A program made the position numbers and the translations under genes. 64,000 nt of DNA, from positions 62,001-126,000 of the forward strand of contig JAQYQB010000012.1 in the NCBI GenBank assembly GCA_028726465.1. Direction: 5' to 3'. Below the pieces are notes generated by a model. It had not been told where the DNA came from, ran no database searches, and was given only the letters and a program-made list of their open reading frames with translations. The DNA is from Mycobacteriaceae bacterium. Its GTDB lineage: Bacteria; Actinomycetota; Actinomycetes; Mycobacteriales; Mycobacteriaceae. This document shows, piece after piece, positions 17,600-26,265 of the stretch. Within the stretch, counting starts at the first letter, position 1, and every line of letters starts with the position of its first letter.

Positions 17600-17615
17600 A
17601 GTGACCAATTCCACG
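17600..17615. promoter_or_regulatory. GlxR-like binding site in the glxR promoter
   Basis: The sequence around 17601-17614 is GTG-N8-CAC (GTGACCAATTCCAC), the core of the actinobacterial Crp/GlxR consensus TGTG-N8-CACA with the outer bases degenerate. A -10-like TAGGAT follows at 17617-17622, so a bound regulator would block RNA polymerase. This supports negative autoregulation of glxR; the assignment is by pattern only. Confidence 0.5.
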
Positions 17616-17716
17616 GTAGGATATGAGCCGTTACATAAAATTTTCCGGTGCCTGCGGTGAAATTCACTGCAGATTTACACCTTCGACCCCATCAGCTGAT
17701 TGACCAAGGAGCATTA

Positions 17717-18400
17717 GTGGAAAGCGTTCAGGATATTCTCTCCCGCGCGGGTATCTTCCAGGGTGTCGATCCCGTCGCGGTTAACAACCTGATTGAGCAG
17801 ATGGAGACGGTCCGTTTCCCGCGTGGTACCACCATTTTCGACGAGGGCGAACCGGGCGACCGCCTCTACATCATCACCTCGGGCAAGATTAAGCTCGCCC
17901 GCCACGCCCCGGACGGCCGCGAGAACCTGCTGACCGTGATGGGCCCGTCCGACATGTTCGGCGAGCTGTCCATCTTCGATCCGGGCCCGCGCACCTCCGC
18001 CGCGGTCTGCGTGACCGAGGTCCAGGCCGCCACCATGAACTCGGAGATGCTCAAGCAGTGGGTCAGCGACCACCCGTCCATCGCCCAGCAGCTGCTGCGC
18101 GTGCTGGCCCGCCGCCTGCGCCGCACCAACGCCAACCTGGCGGACCTCATCTTCACCGACGTGCCGGGCCGCGTGGCCAAGACGCTGCTGCAGCTGGCCA
18201 ACCGCTTCGGCGTGCAGGAAGGTGGCGCCCTGCGCGTCAACCACGACCTGACCCAGGAGGAGATCGCACAGCTGGTCGGCGCCTCCCGCGAGACCGTCAA
18301 CAAGGCCCTGGCCACCTTCGCCCACCGCGGCTGGATCCGCCTGGAGGGCAAGTCCGTCATCATCGTGGACACCGAGCACCTGGCTCGCCGCGCCCGCTAA
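17717..18400 (+). CDS. glxR: cAMP-responsive global regulator GlxR (Crp/Fnr family)
   Basis: 227 residues, the length of C. glutamicum GlxR and nearly identical to it as I recall that sequence. The cyclic-nucleotide domain occupies about 1-130, with phosphate-binding cassette [17 protein letters not shown] (about 78-94). The C-terminal winged helix has [20 protein letters not shown] (about 179-198) as recognition element. It is a global regulator of carbon and energy metabolism. GTG 17717 follows AAGGAG at 17706-17711; a longer frame from 17648 lacks family similarity and is rejected. Confidence 0.96.
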   Translation: MESVQDILSRAGIFQGVDPVAVNNLIEQMETVRFPRGTTIFDEGEPGDRLYIITSGKIKLARHAPDGRENLLTVMGPSDMFGELSIFDPGPRTSAAVCVTEVQAATMNSEMLKQWVSDHPSIAQQLLRVLARRLRRTNANLADLIFTDVPGRVAKTLLQLANRFGVQEGGALRVNHDLTQEEIAQLVGASRETVNKALATFAHRGWIRLEGKSVIIVDTEHLARRAR

Positions 18401-18422
18401 GGCCGGCCTTTTCCAGCCTCGC

Positions 18423-18456
18423 GCCCCGCGCCCGCGGGGGCGGGGTTATTTTTATG
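18423..18456 (+). terminator. Intrinsic terminator of glxR
   Basis: GC-rich hairpin in which CCCCGC-G-CCC pairs with GGG-GCGGGG, followed by TTATTTTTAT, 24 bp after the glxR stop. Confidence 0.8.
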
Positions 18457-18484
18457 CCCGGGCCCCGTGGGCGCGAACGGCAGA

Positions 18485-18537
18485 CAAAAACCTCCCCGCC
18501 CCACTGACTCGCGAAAGCCAGTTGAGGGGCGGGGAGG
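18485..18537 (-). terminator. Intrinsic terminator of the MBL-fold gene
   Basis: Perfect 12-bp stem CCTCCCCGCCCC (18491-18502) with GGGGCGGGGAGG (18526-18537) and partial inner pairing. On the minus strand it is followed by a T run (A run 18486-18490). It lies 23 bp after the stop of the minus-strand hydrolase gene. Confidence 0.9.
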
Positions 18538-18559
18538 CAAGTGCCCTGGGAAGGGTCTT

Positions 18560-19381
18560 TTAGCTGTTCTTCTCGGCGTCGAGGTACTTCAGCGCCGTGC
18601 GGGTCGACTGCTCGGCGGCGTGGCGCAGGACCGGATCGACGTCGTCATACATGTTGTCGATGAGGGTCTGCAGCTCGATGTCCTCGCCGTGCTCCTGGCG
18701 CAGCGTGCGGATCTGGTCTAGGCGGTAGTGGCGGCGGTCGATGTACTTGCGCGCCATCGCGGAGGTGTCCTCCAGGTCCGGGCCGTGGCCCGGCAGCAGG
18801 GGCACGTCCTTGCCGCGCTCTTCCAGCATGGCCAGCGACTCCAGGTAGGCCCCCAAGTCGCCGTCGGTCTCCGAGAGCAGCGTGGTGTGGCGGCCGACGA
18901 TGGTGTCGCCGCTGATGATGCCCTCCAGGTGGGAGTTGTGCGGCTCGCCGCTCCAGACGAAGAAGGACGTGGAATCCGCAGTGTGGCCCGGGGTGTGCGC
19001 CACCTCGAGCTGCGGGGTGACCCCGTCCAGGGAGATGATCTCCCCGTCTTCCAGGGCCTCAACTCCGCTTGAGCAGTAGTTCGGGTCGAAGGCGCGGACG
19101 GGGGCGCCGGTCAGCTGGCGCAGCCGGGTGGCCCCGTCGGCGTGGTCGTTGTGCCGGTGGGTCAGTACGATGAGGCCGATTTCCCCGGCGTTGTTGCGGA
19201 TGACGTTGAGGTTTCCCTCGTCCTCCGGGCCCGGATCGACGACGATCGACTTGGCGTCTTCCGCCGCGCGGATGATCCAGGTGTTGGTCCCTTCGAGGGC
19301 CGTGTAGCTGGGGTTGTCACACAGGACAACGCCCGCTGAACGAGTCACCGGGCGAAGTTGGCTATATGCAGGATGCTCCAT
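18560..19381 (-). CDS. MBL-fold metallo-hydrolase
   Basis: 273 residues. The metal-binding HxHxDH motif reads THRHNDHADG (about 76-85), with further ligands in VAHTPGHTADS (about 128-138), SGDTI, and a late His in LLPGHGPDLE. It resembles the glyoxalase II/LACTB2-like branch, equivalent to Rv3677c; the substrate is unknown. ATG 19381 is preceded by TAGGGT seven bases upstream, which could serve as a leaderless -10, though GGGTAGG could also act as a weak ribosome binding site. It lies 21 bp downstream of ridA. Confidence 0.9.
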   Translation of the reverse strand: MEHPAYSQLRPVTRSAGVVLCDNPSYTALEGTNTWIIRAAEDAKSIVVDPGPEDEGNLNVIRNNAGEIGLIVLTHRHNDHADGATRLRQLTGAPVRAFDPNYCSSGVEALEDGEIISLDGVTPQLEVAHTPGHTADSTSFFVWSGEPHNSHLEGIISGDTIVGRHTTLLSETDGDLGAYLESLAMLEERGKDVPLLPGHGPDLEDTSAMARKYIDRRHYRLDQIRTLRQEHGEDIELQTLIDNMYDDVDPVLRHAAEQSTRTALKYLDAEKNS

Positions 19382-19402
19382 AAATCCTACCCTATCCGAT
19401 CT

Positions 19403-19858
19403 TTAAGAAATCTCCACGATGAGCTCGATTTCCACCGGGGAGTTCTTCGGCAGAACTGCCACGCCGACGGCCGAGCGAGCGTGCTGGCCGGCATCCCCGA
19501 AGATCTCACCGATGAGATTCGAGGCGCCATTGATGACTTCGGGCTGGTCCACGAAGTCCGGGTCGGAGGAGACAAAGCCCACGACCTTCAGGACGCGGGA
19601 GATGTTGTCCAGGCCCACCTCGGCATCGACAGCCGCGAGCGCGTTGAGGATGCTGCGGCGCGCCAGGTCCTGGGCCTGCTCGAGGCTGACCTCGGCGCCG
19701 ACCTTGCCGGTGGCCGGCAGCTGGCCGTCGACCAGGGGCAGCTGGCCCGAGGTCCAGACCTGGTTGCCCACCTTGAGGGCCGGCACGTACGAGGCCAGCG
19801 GCTTGGCCACCTGCGGCAGCTCGTAGCCCAGCTCTTCCAGTCGCTTCTTGAAACTCAT
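19403..19858 (-). CDS. RidA family protein (YjgF/YER057c/UK114, Rv3678c-like)
   Basis: 151 residues, a RidA-like fold acting on reactive enamine/imine intermediates or related small molecules. It belongs to the longer atypical RidA branch with an N-terminal extension (MSFKKRLEELGYELP). Core elements WTSGQLPLVDGQLPATGKVG and a C-terminal PVEIELIVEIS strand are visible, but I do not see the archetypal RidA arginine with certainty. GAGGTGG lies eight bases before ATG 19858. It starts three bases after the DUF4177 stop, so the two are co-translated. Confidence 0.88.
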   Translation of the reverse strand: MSFKKRLEELGYELPQVAKPLASYVPALKVGNQVWTSGQLPLVDGQLPATGKVGAEVSLEQAQDLARRSILNALAAVDAEVGLDNISRVLKVVGFVSSDPDFVDQPEVINGASNLIGEIFGDAGQHARSAVGVAVLPKNSPVEIELIVEIS

Positions 19859-19861
19859 GTG

Positions 19862-20017
19862 TTATTCCACCTCACGCTTGAAATATGCAACGACGTTCTC
19901 CGGGTTCATCCCGGGAGTAATAGTCACCAATTCCCAGCCGTCTTCACCCCAAGTGTCCAAGATCTGCTTGGTGGCGTGGGTGAGTACGGGCGCGGTCGCG
20001 TATTCCCATTTAGTCAT
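19862..20017 (-). CDS. DUF4177 small protein
   Basis: 51-residue protein (MTKWEYATAPVL, then DTWGEDGWELVTI and FKREVE at the end), the compact DUF4177 fold found as Rv3678A next to RidA in mycobacteria. The motif W-E-Y and the DGWELV element are diagnostic. Its function is unknown. No ribosome binding site precedes ATG 20017, but TAAAAT ends seven bases before it, so the transcript is probably leaderless and bicistronic with ridA. Confidence 0.85.
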   Translation of the reverse strand: MTKWEYATAPVLTHATKQILDTWGEDGWELVTITPGMNPENVVAYFKREVE

Positions 20018-20030
20018 GGTGTCCATTTTA

Positions 20031-20069
20031 GACGAAGAAACGCCCCGAAGACATTGGTCTTGCGGGGCG
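20031..20069 (-). terminator. Intrinsic terminator of whcA
   Basis: Stem CGCCCCG (20041-20047) with CGGGGCG (20063-20069), extended by AAGAC/GTCTT inside, followed on the minus strand by TTTCTT. It separates whcA from the DUF4177-ridA unit. Confidence 0.85.
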
Positions 20070-20126
20070 CTTTCTCACAGATTCTCACTATTTCTTAACT
20101 GAGTCGGTTCTCCGGGGCACAACCCT

Positions 20127-20462
20127 TTAGATGCCGTGCAGTTCCCCACCGCCGGCCAGGTAGTTGGCCCAGTTCTTCACGTCCGGGTTCTTGCGCAGCA
20201 CGGCGCGGCGCTGGCGCTCGGTCAGCCCGCCCCAGACGCCGAATTCGACGCGGTTATCCAGGGCATCGGCGCGGCATTCCATCATGACTGGGCAGTGGCG
20301 GCAGATGACGGCCGCCTTGCGCTGCTCCGCCCCGCGCACGAAAAGCGCGTCCGGGTCGCCGTTGCGGCACTTGGCCTGGGTAATCCACTCACCCCGCTCG
20401 AAACCGGAGGCCGTGCCGGTAGCTTTCGTGCGTTGGCCAGAACCCTGCAGGCTTAAAGTCAT
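20127..20462 (-). CDS. whcA: WhiB-family Fe-S regulator (WhiB4/WhcA type)
   Basis: 111 residues. It has the four cluster cysteines (AKC, then VICRHCPVMMEC with C-x2-C-x5-C), the GVWGG turn (about 86-90) and a basic tail (ERQRRAVLRKN). WhiB proteins bind a redox-sensitive [4Fe-4S] cluster and interact with the principal sigma factor. In C. glutamicum the protein encoded next to the class A PBP is WhcA, a redox-stress regulator, and the context here is the same. AAAGGAG lies twelve bases before ATG 20462; an upstream in-frame ATG at 20492 lies before that ribosome binding site and is not preferred. Confidence 0.92.
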   Translation of the reverse strand: MTLSLQGSGQRTKATGTASGFERGEWITQAKCRNGDPDALFVRGAEQRKAAVICRHCPVMMECRADALDNRVEFGVWGGLTERQRRAVLRKNPDVKNWANYLAGGGELHGI

Positions 20463-20718
20463 GGAAGGGTTGCACTCCTTTCGGTGAGCCATCTACTGCC
20501 ACGCCTTCACGCACCGTCCGTGCGGCGTGACCAGCAGTCGTCGTGATGCTTAGGGTCAGTGTATTAACAGCACCGATTAGCTGTCTAACAGGTCACACTT
20601 TAGGGGGTGTTCGCCTAGATCACAGCGCACTGTGAGTTCGCCCATTTCCCATAGCTATACCCACGCCAACAGGAGTTGCATATTTCCCCACGGGCCAAAG
20701 CAACGTAGGGTATTACGC
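20463..20718. other. Divergent whcA/ponA intergenic region with a palindrome
   Basis: 256 bp shared by two divergent promoters. The palindrome TCACAG-CGCA-CTGTGA occupies 20620-20635, about 90 bp before the PBP start; it has Crp-like half-sites in everted order. The segment 20540-20610 is AT-rich and likely holds both core promoters, but I cannot assign -10/-35 boxes with confidence. Confidence 0.5.
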
Positions 20719-23181
20719 GTGAATGCATCTAGACCTCTGGCAAAGATCGCCCTAGCCACCCTCCTGGTTGGGGTGCTCATCGCCGTCGCCTTCGCCCCCA
20801 TTGCAGGCATCACGTCGGTCGCCATCGCCCGCACCGGCGCCACGATGGAGTCCGACATCGACGAGCTCAACGCCGGCGCCGCCCCCGGGGTGACCACCAT
20901 CAAGGACGCCCAGGGCGAGGACCTGGCCTACCTTTTCGATCAGCGCCGCCACCCGGTCGAGCCGGATCAGATCTCGCAGTCGATGAAGGACGCCATCGTC
21001 GCGATCGAGGATCACCGCTTCTACGAGCACGACGGCGTGGACTTCCAGGGCAACTTCCGCGCGCTGGCCAGCAACCTCGCCGCCGGCGGGGTCTCCCAGG
21101 GCGCGTCCACCCTGAACCAGCAGTACGTGAAGAACTACCTCCTGCTGGTCGCGGCCCAGACCGACGAGGAGCGCGCCGCCGCCACGGAGCAGTCCATCCC
21201 CCGCAAGCTGCGGGAGATCCGCATGGCCGCGGAGATGGATAAGGAGTTGAGCAAAGACCAGATCCTGACCAACTACCTGAACCTGGTGCCCTTCGGCAAC
21301 CATTCCTACGGCATCGAGGCCGCCGCGCAGACCTACTTCGGCATCCCCGCCGCCGACCTGAGCGTGCCGCAGTCCGCCCTGCTGGCCGGGATGGTCCAGT
21401 CCTCGGAGTACCTCAACCCGTACACCAACCCGGAAGGCGCCACCGACCGGCGCAACCAGGTGCTGCAGTCCATGGCCGATAACGGCTACCTCAGCCAGGC
21501 GGACGCGGACCGCTTCGCCGGCGAGGGGCTGGGCGTGCTCGACAGCCCCAACCTGATGGCCAACGGCTGCATCGGCGCCGGCGACCGCGGCTTCTTCTGC
21601 GACTACGTGCTGCAGTACCTGGAGGAGAAGGGCCTGTCGACCGAGGAGCTCAAGCACGGCGGCTACACGGTCAACACCACCCTGGACCCGCAGGTCCAGG
21701 ACGCCGCGAAGGAAAGCGTGGACGCGCAGACCGACCCGACCACCCCGGGCGTGGCCGAGGTCATGAACGTCGTCGAGCCGGGCCAGGACTCCCGCAAGGT
21801 GCTGGGCATGGTCTCCTCCCGCACCTACGGACTCGACCTGGACAACGCGGAGACGATCCTGCCCCAGCCGTATTCCATGGTGGGCAACGGCGCCGGCTCG
21901 GTCTTCAAGGTCTTTACCGCCGCCGCGGCGCTGAAGGGCGGCTACGGCACCCAGTCCCTGCTCGACGTCCCCACCCGCTACGAGGCCGAGGGCCTGGGTC
22001 ACGGCGGCGCGGACGGCTGCCCGGCCAACAAGTACTGCGTGGAAAACGCCGGCACCTACAAGCCCACGCTGACATTCCAGGACGCGCTGGCCGAGTCCCC
22101 CAACACGACCTTCATCAAGCTCTCCGAGCAGGTCGGGATCGAGGCCATCGTGGACATGGCCGTGGATCTGGGCATGCGCTCCTACGAGGACGAGGGCACC
22201 TACGGCGACGCCGTCCTGGCGGAATTCGCCAAGGAGGCCCCCATGGGCTCGTTCACGCTGGGCCCGACCGCGGTCAACCCGCTGGAGCTGTCCAACGTCG
22301 GCGCGACCATCGCCTCCGGCGGCAAGTGGTGCGAGCCGAACCCCATCACCAGCGTCACGGACAAGGAGGGCAACCAGGTCTACCTGGAGGAAACCCCCTG
22401 TGAGAGCGCCCTGGACAAGGGCGTGGCGGACGCCCTGGCGGACGCCATGACCGCCGATATGGACCACGGCACCGCGGAGGAGGCCGCCAAGTCCATGGGC
22501 TTTTCCGGGCAGGCCGCCTCCAAGACCGGTACGACCGAGTCGCACCAATCCGCCGCCTTTTTGGGATTCAACTCCGGCGTGGCCGCCGCTCCCTATATCT
22601 TCAACGACGGCACCTCCACCTCCCCGCTGTGCACGGGCCCGACCCGCCAGTGCGGCGGCGGCAGCATGTACGGCGGCGACGAGCCGGCGCAGACCTTCTT
22701 CGGTTTCGCCAGCCAGGTCCCGCAGGCGGCAAACGGCAATGTCGCCCAAGGCGACGAGAAATACCGCGAGGGCACGAACAATGACGCGGTCCTGGACGGC
22801 CTGCGGGGCAAGTCCGAGGCCGAGGCCCGCCGCGTGCTCGAAGGCAAGGGCCTGAACGTGGAGACCACCCAGGTCATCGGCGGCGACACCCCCTACGGCC
22901 GCGTGGTGCGCGTGGTGCCCAGCGCCGCCGGCCTCAAGGAGGGCGCGACGGTGCGCGTCCAGCTATCGGACGGCTCCGGCGGGGCCGGCAGCTCGTCGGG
23001 CACCGCCGACTCCAACAGCACGGGCGCTTCCAGCCCCTCCCCGGCTGCTAACGATGCCCCCTCCGGCCGCGGCCAAGGCGGCGGTGGCGGTGGCGGCGGT
23101 CAGAGCCGCCCCGAGCCGCTGATTTCCCAGCGCGACATCGATAATTTCACCAACGATCTGCGCGGGCTGTTCGGGCTGTAG
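20719..23181 (+). CDS. ponA: Bifunctional class A penicillin-binding protein with PASTA domain
   Basis: Peptidoglycan glycosyltransferase/transpeptidase, about 820 residues. One N-terminal membrane segment is followed by a GT51 domain (catalytic Glu in IEDHRFYEHDGVD; NYLNLVPFGN downstream). The transpeptidase has SVFK (Ser about 394), SPN and KTGT (Lys about 602). A PASTA domain (about 690-755) and a Gly/Ser/Pro-rich tail with a polyglycine run complete it. Domain order matches PonA2/Pbp1a. GTG 20719 follows GTAGGG; the frame is open to 20632, and that longer start is less likely. Divergent from whcA, as in C. glutamicum. Confidence 0.94.
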   Translation: MNASRPLAKIALATLLVGVLIAVAFAPIAGITSVAIARTGATMESDIDELNAGAAPGVTTIKDAQGEDLAYLFDQRRHPVEPDQISQSMKDAIVAIEDHRFYEHDGVDFQGNFRALASNLAAGGVSQGASTLNQQYVKNYLLLVAAQTDEERAAATEQSIPRKLREIRMAAEMDKELSKDQILTNYLNLVPFGNHSYGIEAAAQTYFGIPAADLSVPQSALLAGMVQSSEYLNPYTNPEGATDRRNQVLQSMADNGYLSQADADRFAGEGLGVLDSPNLMANGCIGAGDRGFFCDYVLQYLEEKGLSTEELKHGGYTVNTTLDPQVQDAAKESVDAQTDPTTPGVAEVMNVVEPGQDSRKVLGMVSSRTYGLDLDNAETILPQPYSMVGNGAGSVFKVFTAAAALKGGYGTQSLLDVPTRYEAEGLGHGGADGCPANKYCVENAGTYKPTLTFQDALAESPNTTFIKLSEQVGIEAIVDMAVDLGMRSYEDEGTYGDAVLAEFAKEAPMGSFTLGPTAVNPLELSNVGATIASGGKWCEPNPITSVTDKEGNQVYLEETPCESALDKGVADALADAMTADMDHGTAEEAAKSMGFSGQAASKTGTTESHQSAAFLGFNSGVAAAPYIFNDGTSTSPLCTGPTRQCGGGSMYGGDEPAQTFFGFASQVPQAANGNVAQGDEKYREGTNNDAVLDGLRGKSEAEARRVLEGKGLNVETTQVIGGDTPYGRVVRVVPSAAGLKEGATVRVQLSDGSGGAGSSSGTADSNSTGASSPSPAANDAPSGRGQGGGGGGGGQSRPEPLISQRDIDNFTNDLRGLFGL

Positions 23182-23204
23182 TTTTACCCCCCTGCAGCTA
23201 GCTG

Positions 23205-23672
23205 CTAGCCCTGCAGCCGCGCCTTGACCGCCTCTGAGAGCCGCTTGCCGTCGACCCGGCCGGCGGCTTTCGCATTGGCGACCTTCATGACCGCGCCCAT
23301 CTGCTTCATGCTGGCGGCCGCCCCGGTCTCCTTCTCGACCTCGGCGACGGACTCAGCGACCAGCTGCTCGACCTCGGCGTCGTCCAACTGGGCGGGCTGG
23401 TAGGCCTCGAAGTAGGGCACGTCGGCCAGCTCGGCCTCGGCCAGCTCCGGGCGGCCGTTTTCCTTATAGACGTCGGCGGACTCGCGGCGCTTCTTAATCT
23501 CGCGGGCGATGACCTTGAGGACGTCCTCGTCGGTCAGCTCGTGGCGGGAGCCGTTGGTCTCTTCTGCCTGGATAGCGGCCAGCAGGGAGCGGATGGCGCT
23601 GGTGCGCTCCTTCTCCTTGGCCTTCATGGATGTTTTCAGATCGGCACGGATGGTTTCTTTTAGGTTGCTCAT
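23205..23672 (-). CDS. GatB/YqeY domain protein
   Basis: 155 residues, all-helical YqeY fold resembling the C-terminal tail domain of GatB. Signature segments are DEDVLKVIAREIKKRRESAD (about 48-67) and a C-terminal MGAVMKVANAKAAGRVDGKR. It probably binds tRNA or acts with amidotransferases, but the role is unproven. ATG 23672 has no ribosome binding site, while TATCTT ends seven bases upstream, suggesting a leaderless mRNA. Only 33 bp separate it from the divergent phosphoesterase start, so the two promoters overlap. Confidence 0.9.
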   Translation of the reverse strand: MSNLKETIRADLKTSMKAKEKERTSAIRSLLAAIQAEETNGSRHELTDEDVLKVIAREIKKRRESADVYKENGRPELAEAELADVPYFEAYQPAQLDDAEVEQLVAESVAEVEKETGAAASMKQMGAVMKVANAKAAGRVDGKRLSEAVKARLQG

Positions 23673-23705
23673 ACCGTAAAAGATACGCCAGGTAGGCTGG
23701 ACGGC

Positions 23706-24611
23706 GTGAAAAATTCGACGAAAGCACTCAGTAGCATCGGCGCCCTCGCCGCCGCCGGGGCCGCGACCCTGGCCTGGGGCTATACCGGACTAGACAAGTT
23801 CGAGCTCAAGGAATACACCCTTCCCCTGCTGCCGGCGGGCACGCTGCGTCGGGACAAAGAATTCCGCCTGCTGCACGTCAGCGACCTGCACATGATCCCC
23901 GGGCAGGACAAGAAGATCGCCTGGGTCTCCGCGCTCGATAGCCTCCGGCCGGACCTGGTGGTCAACACCGGCGACAACCTCTCCGACGCCGCCGCGGTCC
24001 CCGACGTCCTGCGCGCTCTGGGCCCGCTGCTGCAGCGGCCCGGCCTGTTCGTCTTCGGCACCAACGATTACTGGGCCCCGCGTCCGGTCAACCCGCTGAA
24101 GTACCTGTGGGGCGCCAAGCGCGAGCCGTCCTATGTGGACCTGCCGTGGAAGGACATGCGCGCGGCGTTCTTGGAGCACGGCTGGCGCGACGCCAACCAG
24201 GCCCGCCTGGAGTTCAAGGTAGGCGACGTGCGCCTGGCCGTGGCCGGCGTGGACGATCCGCACCACGATCTGGACGACTACTCGGAGGTAGCCGGCGCCC
24301 CGAACCCGGACTCGGATCTCCGCCTGGCCCTGCTCCACTCGCCGGAGCCGCGCGTGCTCGAGCAATTCGCCGCGGACGGCTACCAGCTGTCCCTGTCCGG
24401 CCACACCCACGGCGGCCAGATCTGCCTGCCGGGCTCCCGGGCGCTGGTGACCAACTGCGACATCGACCGGGCCCGCGTCCAGGGCCTCCACGACTTCGGG
24501 CCGATGAAGATGCACGTGTCCAACGGCCTGGGCACCTCCAAGTACGCGCCGGTGCGCATCTTCTGCCGCCCCTCGGCCACGCTGCTGCGCATCACCGAGC
24601 GGGAGGCCTAG
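23706..24611 (+). CDS. Metallophosphoesterase (calcineurin-like), Rv3683-type
   Basis: 301 residues. Binuclear-metal motifs are HVSDLHM (about 57-63), NTGDN (about 89-93), FGTNDYW (variant of GNHD, about 118-124), a His in LALLHSPEP and SGHTHGGQI (about 231-239). One N-terminal hydrophobic segment (about 8-26) suggests membrane anchoring. The YkuE-like branch hydrolyses phosphomonoesters such as UDP-linked lipids, but the substrate is not evident. GTG 23706 is seven bases after TAGGCT, consistent with a leaderless transcript. Confidence 0.88.
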   Translation: MKNSTKALSSIGALAAAGAATLAWGYTGLDKFELKEYTLPLLPAGTLRRDKEFRLLHVSDLHMIPGQDKKIAWVSALDSLRPDLVVNTGDNLSDAAAVPDVLRALGPLLQRPGLFVFGTNDYWAPRPVNPLKYLWGAKREPSYVDLPWKDMRAAFLEHGWRDANQARLEFKVGDVRLAVAGVDDPHHDLDDYSEVAGAPNPDSDLRLALLHSPEPRVLEQFAADGYQLSLSGHTHGGQICLPGSRALVTNCDIDRARVQGLHDFGPMKMHVSNGLGTSKYAPVRIFCRPSATLLRITEREA

Positions 24612-24728
24612 TAGGCCCCCTAACCAACGCCTCCCCGACACACGCCAAATACACACCCGCTGTGCAGGCGTTTTGTTAGTTGGGAAGAAAGTGCGTTACA
24701 GTATTCCGGTACCGCAAAGAACGGTCGC

Positions 24729-24805
24729 CGGGATATGGCGCAGCTTGGTAGCGCGCCTCGTTCGGGACGAGGAGGTCGCAGGTTCAAATCCTGTTATCCC
24801 GACCA
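24729..24805 (+). tRNA. tRNA-Pro (anticodon CGG)
   Basis: Cloverleaf with acceptor CGGGATA/TATCCCG, anticodon stem CCTCG/CGAGG and loop TTCGGGA giving anticodon CGG (reads CCG). The T arm contains GGTTCAAATCC. CCA (24803-24805) is encoded. It is followed at once by a terminator. Confidence 0.95.
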
Positions 24806-24812
24806 ACAATAA

Positions 24813-24845
24813 CCCCGCTCTCACTTTCCGTGAGAGCGGGGTTTT
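24813..24845 (+). terminator. Terminator after tRNA-Pro, probably bidirectional
   Basis: Perfect 12-bp stem CCCCGCTCTCAC (24813-24824) and GTGAGAGCGGGG (24830-24841) followed by TTTTCTT. In the opposite direction it lies 23 bp after the CitMHS gene stop and could serve that gene too. Confidence 0.92.
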
Positions 24846-24867
24846 CTTCTGCCCAGCCCTGCTGCCC

Positions 24868-26232
24868 TTAGGCCAGCAGGCCGAAGACGAAGGCCACCAG
24901 GACGATGGCGACGGAGAACGCCCACGCCAGCGGGAAGGCGATCTTCAAGTACTTGCCCATGTCGGCGCGGGCCAGGCCCAGCGCCAGCCACAGGGCCGGG
25001 GAGAACGGGGAGACGAACGTGCCGATGACGTTGCCGATAATCAGGGCGCTGGCCGCGCCCATGCCGCTGACGCCGAAGTTGGCGACGGTTTCCTGCACGA
25101 TGGGCAGGATGGAGAAGTAGTAGGCGTCCGTGGAGGTCATCAGGTCCAGCGGCACGCCGAGCAGGCCGATGATCACGTGGAGGTACGGCCCCACGGACGC
25201 CGGCAGGATGGCGATGAGCTGCTGGGCGATGGCCTCCAGCATGCCGGCGCCGTTGAGCACGCCCAGGAACATGGCGGCGGCCAGGATGATGCCGGCCATG
25301 GACAGCGCGTTCGGGGCGTGGCGGCGCAGGGCATCGGTCTGCTCCGACTGGGAGTCGAAGTTGATGAGCAGAGCAACGGTGGCCGCCAGCAGGAAGGCCG
25401 GGGCCGGCGGCAGCAGGCCGGACAGCAGGGCCACCAGCACGAGCAGGATGACGGCCACGTTCAGGATGGTCACCACCCGCCCGGTGCGGTTGCGGAAGCC
25501 CTTGTCCTCCTGTTCCTGCTTTTGCTTGCGGATGAAGTCACCGGCGATGGCGTTAACGTCGACGGCGTCCTCCCCCTCCAGCTGGCCGGCGGCGCGCAGC
25601 TTAGCGATGCGCCGCTTCTGCCACACGCCCAGCGCGGCGGCGATGGCCAGGACCATCACCACGCACACGCCCTGGATGGGCAGCAAGTGCATCCAGATCT
25701 GGTGGGTTTCCTGGTTGACCACCGAGCCCGCGCGCCCCAGCGGCCCGCCCCAGGGGACCATGTTCATCACGGACGCTGCCAGCGCGACGATGGTCACCAG
25801 CACGTAGCGGGAGATGTGCAGCGCGGTATACAGCGGCAGCAGCGCCGGGATGGTCAGCAAGAAGGTGGTCGACCCCGAACCGTCCAGGTGCGCCACGATG
25901 CCGATGGCCGCGGTGCCCACGGTCACCGCGATGACGTTGCCCCGGGTGGCGGTGATAAGCGCCCGGATTACCGGGTTAAATAGCCCGACGTCCTGCAAGA
26001 TCCCGAAGAAGATGATGGCGAAGATGAACATCGCCACGACGTTCATGACCGAGCCCAGGCCCTCTTCGAAGAAGTCCCCGATTTCCCCGAAGCCGAACCC
26101 GGCGATCAGCGCGCCGACGACCGGGACGATGGTCATGGGCACCAGCGGCGTCGTCCGCCCCCGGATCAGGATGGTCACGGTAATAATGATGATGGCCAGG
26201 CCCATGAGGGTCAGGCCGAGCGGGGTTTGCAT
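24868..26232 (-). CDS. CitMHS family transporter (citrate-metal:H+ symporter type)
   Basis: 454-residue polytopic membrane protein with about 12 hydrophobic segments and a central charged loop (RKQKQEQEDKGFRNR). It has CitMHS/ion-transporter features such as IVAHLDGSGSTTFLLTIPAL (about 112-131) and VPWGGPLGRAGSV (about 158-170). Family members import citrate complexed with Mg2+ or Ca2+, or other tricarboxylates; the ligand cannot be read from sequence. ATG 26232 has AAGGAG seven bases upstream. A 7-bp inverted repeat about 35 bp upstream of the start may control it. Confidence 0.88.
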   Translation of the reverse strand: MQTPLGLTLMGLAIIIITVTILIRGRTTPLVPMTIVPVVGALIAGFGFGEIGDFFEEGLGSVMNVVAMFIFAIIFFGILQDVGLFNPVIRALITATRGNVIAVTVGTAAIGIVAHLDGSGSTTFLLTIPALLPLYTALHISRYVLVTIVALAASVMNMVPWGGPLGRAGSVVNQETHQIWMHLLPIQGVCVVMVLAIAAALGVWQKRRIAKLRAAGQLEGEDAVDVNAIAGDFIRKQKQEQEDKGFRNRTGRVVTILNVAVILLVLVALLSGLLPPAPAFLLAATVALLINFDSQSEQTDALRRHAPNALSMAGIILAAAMFLGVLNGAGMLEAIAQQLIAILPASVGPYLHVIIGLLGVPLDLMTSTDAYYFSILPIVQETVANFGVSGMGAASALIIGNVIGTFVSPFSPALWLALGLARADMGKYLKIAFPLAWAFSVAIVLVAFVFGLLA

Positions 26233-26265
26233 GCCGGCTCCTTATCCAGACGGTTCACCAGGTGC

